Below, in pieces: positions 12,314-13,717 of a DNA stretch of 13,717 bases. A program made the position numbers and the translations under genes. Every line of letters starts with the position of its first letter. Position 1 is the stretch's first letter. The stretch is from Geodermatophilaceae bacterium (lineage in GTDB: Bacteria > Actinomycetota > Actinomycetes > Mycobacteriales > Geodermatophilaceae): assembly GCA_013814015.1 (NCBI GenBank), contig JACCQS010000054.1, positions 1 through 13,717 on the forward strand, in the 5' to 3' direction. The notes beneath the pieces were generated by a model. That model was not told the origin of the DNA. It made no database searches and was given only the letters and a program-made list of their open reading frames with translations.

Positions 12314-13156
12314 TCAGCTGAGCGAGGTGCCACCCAGGACCAGCAGAGCGGTGTCCAGGACCGCCAGCACGACGACCCCGGCGAAGGCCCTCCGGCGCAA
12401 CTCCGGCCGCCCGAGCCCCGCTGCGGCCGCCACGGCGGCGGCGGGGACGGCCAGCGCCAGGGCGAGCCAGCCGATCGCCCCCGGTGGCCCCGGCCGCCCC
12501 AAGGCCAGGACAGCCGTCGCCGCCAACAGCAGCACCGATCCGGTTGCCGCGGCCGGTCCGGCACCGATCCGGTGCGGCAGCCCGCGTACGCCGGTGGCCA
12601 CATCGTCGTCGAGATCGGGTACGACATTGGCGAAGTGCGCACCGGAACCGAGCAGCGCCCCGCTCAGGACCAGCCAGTACGGCGCTGCCGGCTGCCCTGG
12701 GGCCGCGGCCACGACGAAGGCTGGCAGCAGCCCGAATGCCACGGCGTACGGCAGAAACGAGGCCACGGTCGCCTTGAGCCAGAAGTTGTACACCCACGCC
12801 GCGGCAACCGCGGTGAGATGCAGTACGCCGGGTACCGGGCCGAGGGCCAGCGACAGCGCCACGCAGGCAACCGCGGCGGCCACGGCGGCGCCGCCGACGA
12901 GTTCGGCCGAGATCGCCCCGGTGGCCAGCGGCTTGTCCGTACGCCCGCTGCGCGCGTCCCGTTGCCGGTCACGCCAGTCGTTGCTCCAGCCGATGGAGAG
13001 CTGACCGGTGGCCACGGCCCCGGTCACGAGCAGCGATCGGGACGTGTCGAGGCCGGCGGCCAGAGCCAGCAGGAAACCGACGAGACTCACGCCGAGGGCA
13101 GGCCCAGGATGGGCACACCGAGCCAAGTTCACGGCACGAGAAAGCGGTCCACCCAT
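12314..13156 (-). CDS. UbiA-family prenyltransferase
   Basis: A 280-aa integral membrane protein with about eight or nine hydrophobic segments. The two Asp-rich motifs that bind the Mg-diphosphate of a prenyl donor are present: Asn59-Asp60-x2-Asp63-x3-Asp67 ('SNDWRDRQRDARSGRTDKPL') and 'DLDDD' at about residue 180 ('VVPDLDDDVATG'). The enzyme should transfer a prenyl chain to an aromatic or other acceptor within the membrane. Whether it serves menaquinone, a polyprenyl lipid or another product is not visible; no quinone-pathway genes are nearby. Start ATG 13156 is backed by GAAGGG 8 nt upstream. It is divergent from carD (131-bp gap) and upstream of amn. Very Ala/Gly/Val-rich, as usual for this family in high-GC hosts. 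Confidence 0.88.
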   Translation of the reverse strand: MGGPLSRAVNLARCAHPGPALGVSLVGFLLALAAGLDTSRSLLVTGAVATGQLSIGWSNDWRDRQRDARSGRTDKPLATGAISAELVGGAAVAAAVACVALSLALGPVPGVLHLTAVAAAWVYNFWLKATVASFLPYAVAFGLLPAFVVAAAPGQPAAPYWLVLSGALLGSGAHFANVVPDLDDDVATGVRGLPHRIGAGPAAATGSVLLLAATAVLALGRPGPPGAIGWLALALAVPAAAVAAAAGLGRPELRRRAFAGVVVLAVLDTALLVLGGTSLS

Positions 13157-13212
13157 ATCGACTGCCCTTCTGTCAAGTGCTGGAGAGATCTAAAACTGCC
13201 TTGTGACCTGCG

Positions 13213-13238
13213 CGAACGTCCCGAACGTCCTTTCGGGA
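13213..13238. repeat. Tandem 9-mer and inverted repeat in the ubiA-carD gap
   Basis: CGAACGTCC occurs twice in direct succession (13213-13221 and 13222-13230). Overlapping it, TCCCGAA (13219-13225) and TTCGGGA (13232-13238) form a perfect 7-bp inverted repeat over 6 nt. It reaches the -35 region of carD. Since both flanking genes point away, a terminator is unlikely, and an operator fits better. Confidence 0.6.
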
Positions 13239-13261
13239 GAGTCAGTGGCGGCTGGTATCCT
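13239..13261 (+). promoter_or_regulatory. Candidate damage-type promoter of carD
   Basis: GAGTCAGTG (13239-13247), 8 nt, TATCCT (13256-13261). This matches 7 of 9 bases of the PafBC upstream box (TTGTCRGTG), with the exact N8 spacing and a TANNNT -10. Transcription would start near 13268, giving a leader of about 20 nt that holds AAAGGGG (13272-13278) before ATG 13288. Confidence 0.55.
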
Positions 13262-13287
13262 CGGGTCAGCGAAAGGGGTCCATCCAC

Positions 13288-13717
13288 ATGGGATTCACCG
13301 TCGGCGAGACCGTGGTCTACCCGCATCACGGCGCTGCACTGATCGAAGCTATCGAGACCCGCGTCATCAAGGGCGTGGACACCGCCTACCTCGTACTCAA
13401 GATTGCCCAGGGTGACCTGACCGTTCGGGTGCCTGCGGACAATGCCGAGGAGGTCGGCGTGCGCGACGTCGTCGGCCAGGAGGGCCTGAACAAGGTCTTC
13501 GAGGTCCTGCGTGCCCCGCATACCGAGGAACCGACCAACTGGTCGCGCCGGTACAAGGCCAATCTCGAGAAGTTGGCCTCCGGCGATGTCAACAAGGTCG
13601 CCGAGGTCGTACGAGACCTCTGGCGTCGTGACAAGGACCGCGGTCTATCCGCGGGCGAGAAGCGGATGCTGTCCAAAGCCCGTCAGATCCTGGTCAGCGA
13701 ACTCGCCTTGGCCGAAG
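13288..13717 (+). CDS. carD: RNA polymerase-binding transcription factor CarD (3' end outside window)
   Basis: The first 143 residues of a protein of about 160 aa; the frame is still open at the window edge. CarD binds the RNA polymerase beta subunit and the upstream edge of the transcription bubble, stabilising open complexes, and in mycobacteria affects rRNA transcription and stress survival. The N-terminal RNAP-interaction domain is clear ('MGFTVGETVVYPHHGAALIEAIE', 'YLVLKIAQGDLTVRVPADNAEEVGVR'). The helical DNA-binding domain has the conserved Trp in 'EPTNWSRRYKANLEKL' (about residue 85), then 'VRDLWRRDKDRGLSAGEKRMLSKARQILVSELALAE'. The start has AAAGGGG 9 nt upstream. In M. tuberculosis the neighbour beyond carD is ispD, expected just outside this window. 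Confidence 0.96.
   Translation, partial: MGFTVGETVVYPHHGAALIEAIETRVIKGVDTAYLVLKIAQGDLTVRVPADNAEEVGVRDVVGQEGLNKVFEVLRAPHTEEPTNWSRRYKANLEKLASGDVNKVAEVVRDLWRRDKDRGLSAGEKRMLSKARQILVSELALAE

Noticed and set aside
13171..13176. Perfect TTGACA on the minus strand upstream of the UbiA-family gene
   Set aside because: At 17-nt spacing the sequence is GGTGGA inside the gene, so no -10 partner exists; it overlaps the region of the ribosome binding site instead.
11114..13342. Open frame of 742 codons on the plus strand across amn and the UbiA-family gene
   Set aside because: It is antisense to two genes with clear family signatures, is rich in Arg/Gly/His/Gln without domain-like order, and merely reflects high GC third positions on the other strand.

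Overview
The window is chromosomal DNA of a high-GC actinomycete. Coding frames have G/C-rich third positions. Several genes carry a TANNNT -10 box 6-7 nt before the start codon, the layout of leaderless mRNAs. The gene content is actinobacterial: a mycothiol-dependent isomerase-like protein, an LLM-class (often F420-using) oxidoreductase, LpqE and CarD. The order clpC ... mutY - membrane protein - disA - radA - lpqE ... carD matches the Mycobacterium tuberculosis block Rv3583c (carD), Rv3584 (lpqE), Rv3585 (radA), Rv3586 (disA), Rv3587c (membrane protein), Rv3589 (mutY), but without the carbonic anhydrase Rv3588c and with other genes between. The genus cannot be fixed from this sequence.

Layout. 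1-486: 3' end of clpC, then a strong hairpin terminator. 590-1141 (-): small Erm/RsmA-like methyltransferase. 1332-2711 (-): a two-gene unit, TetR regulator followed by an MDMPI-like enzyme, with a palindrome over the regulator's start codon. 2796-3482 (-): HEAT-like protein. 3535-4437 (+): LLM oxidoreductase, overlapping tail to tail with a 69-aa protein that follows mutY (4310-5478, -). 5641-6345 (+): single-pass membrane protein with an exported domain, convergent with disA across a hairpin. 6448-10054 (-): lpqE, a 78-aa unknown, radA and disA. 10183-11022 (+): two-domain DUF427 protein. 11042-13156 (-): UbiA-family prenyltransferase and AMP nucleosidase. 13288-end (+): 5' part of carD.

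How the genes relate. The centre is a DNA-repair and genome-integrity block: MutY (removes A from A:8-oxoG), RadA (recombination helicase) and DisA (DNA-scanning c-di-AMP synthase, controlled by RadA in other bacteria). radA has an exact match to the mycobacterial RecA-independent DNA-damage promoter (PafBC / RecA-NDp, TTGTCRGTG-N8-TANNNT), ending 7 nt before a GTG start. carD has a weaker version with the same spacing.

The most unusual feature is a pair of imperfect palindromes, repeated about 42 bp (four helical turns) apart, upstream of mutY and again upstream of radA. The two loci differ in sequence but share the core GTTGTG-N5-AAC and the same orientation relative to the repair gene. This may be a shared operator or a dispersed repeat family; genome-wide counting would decide.
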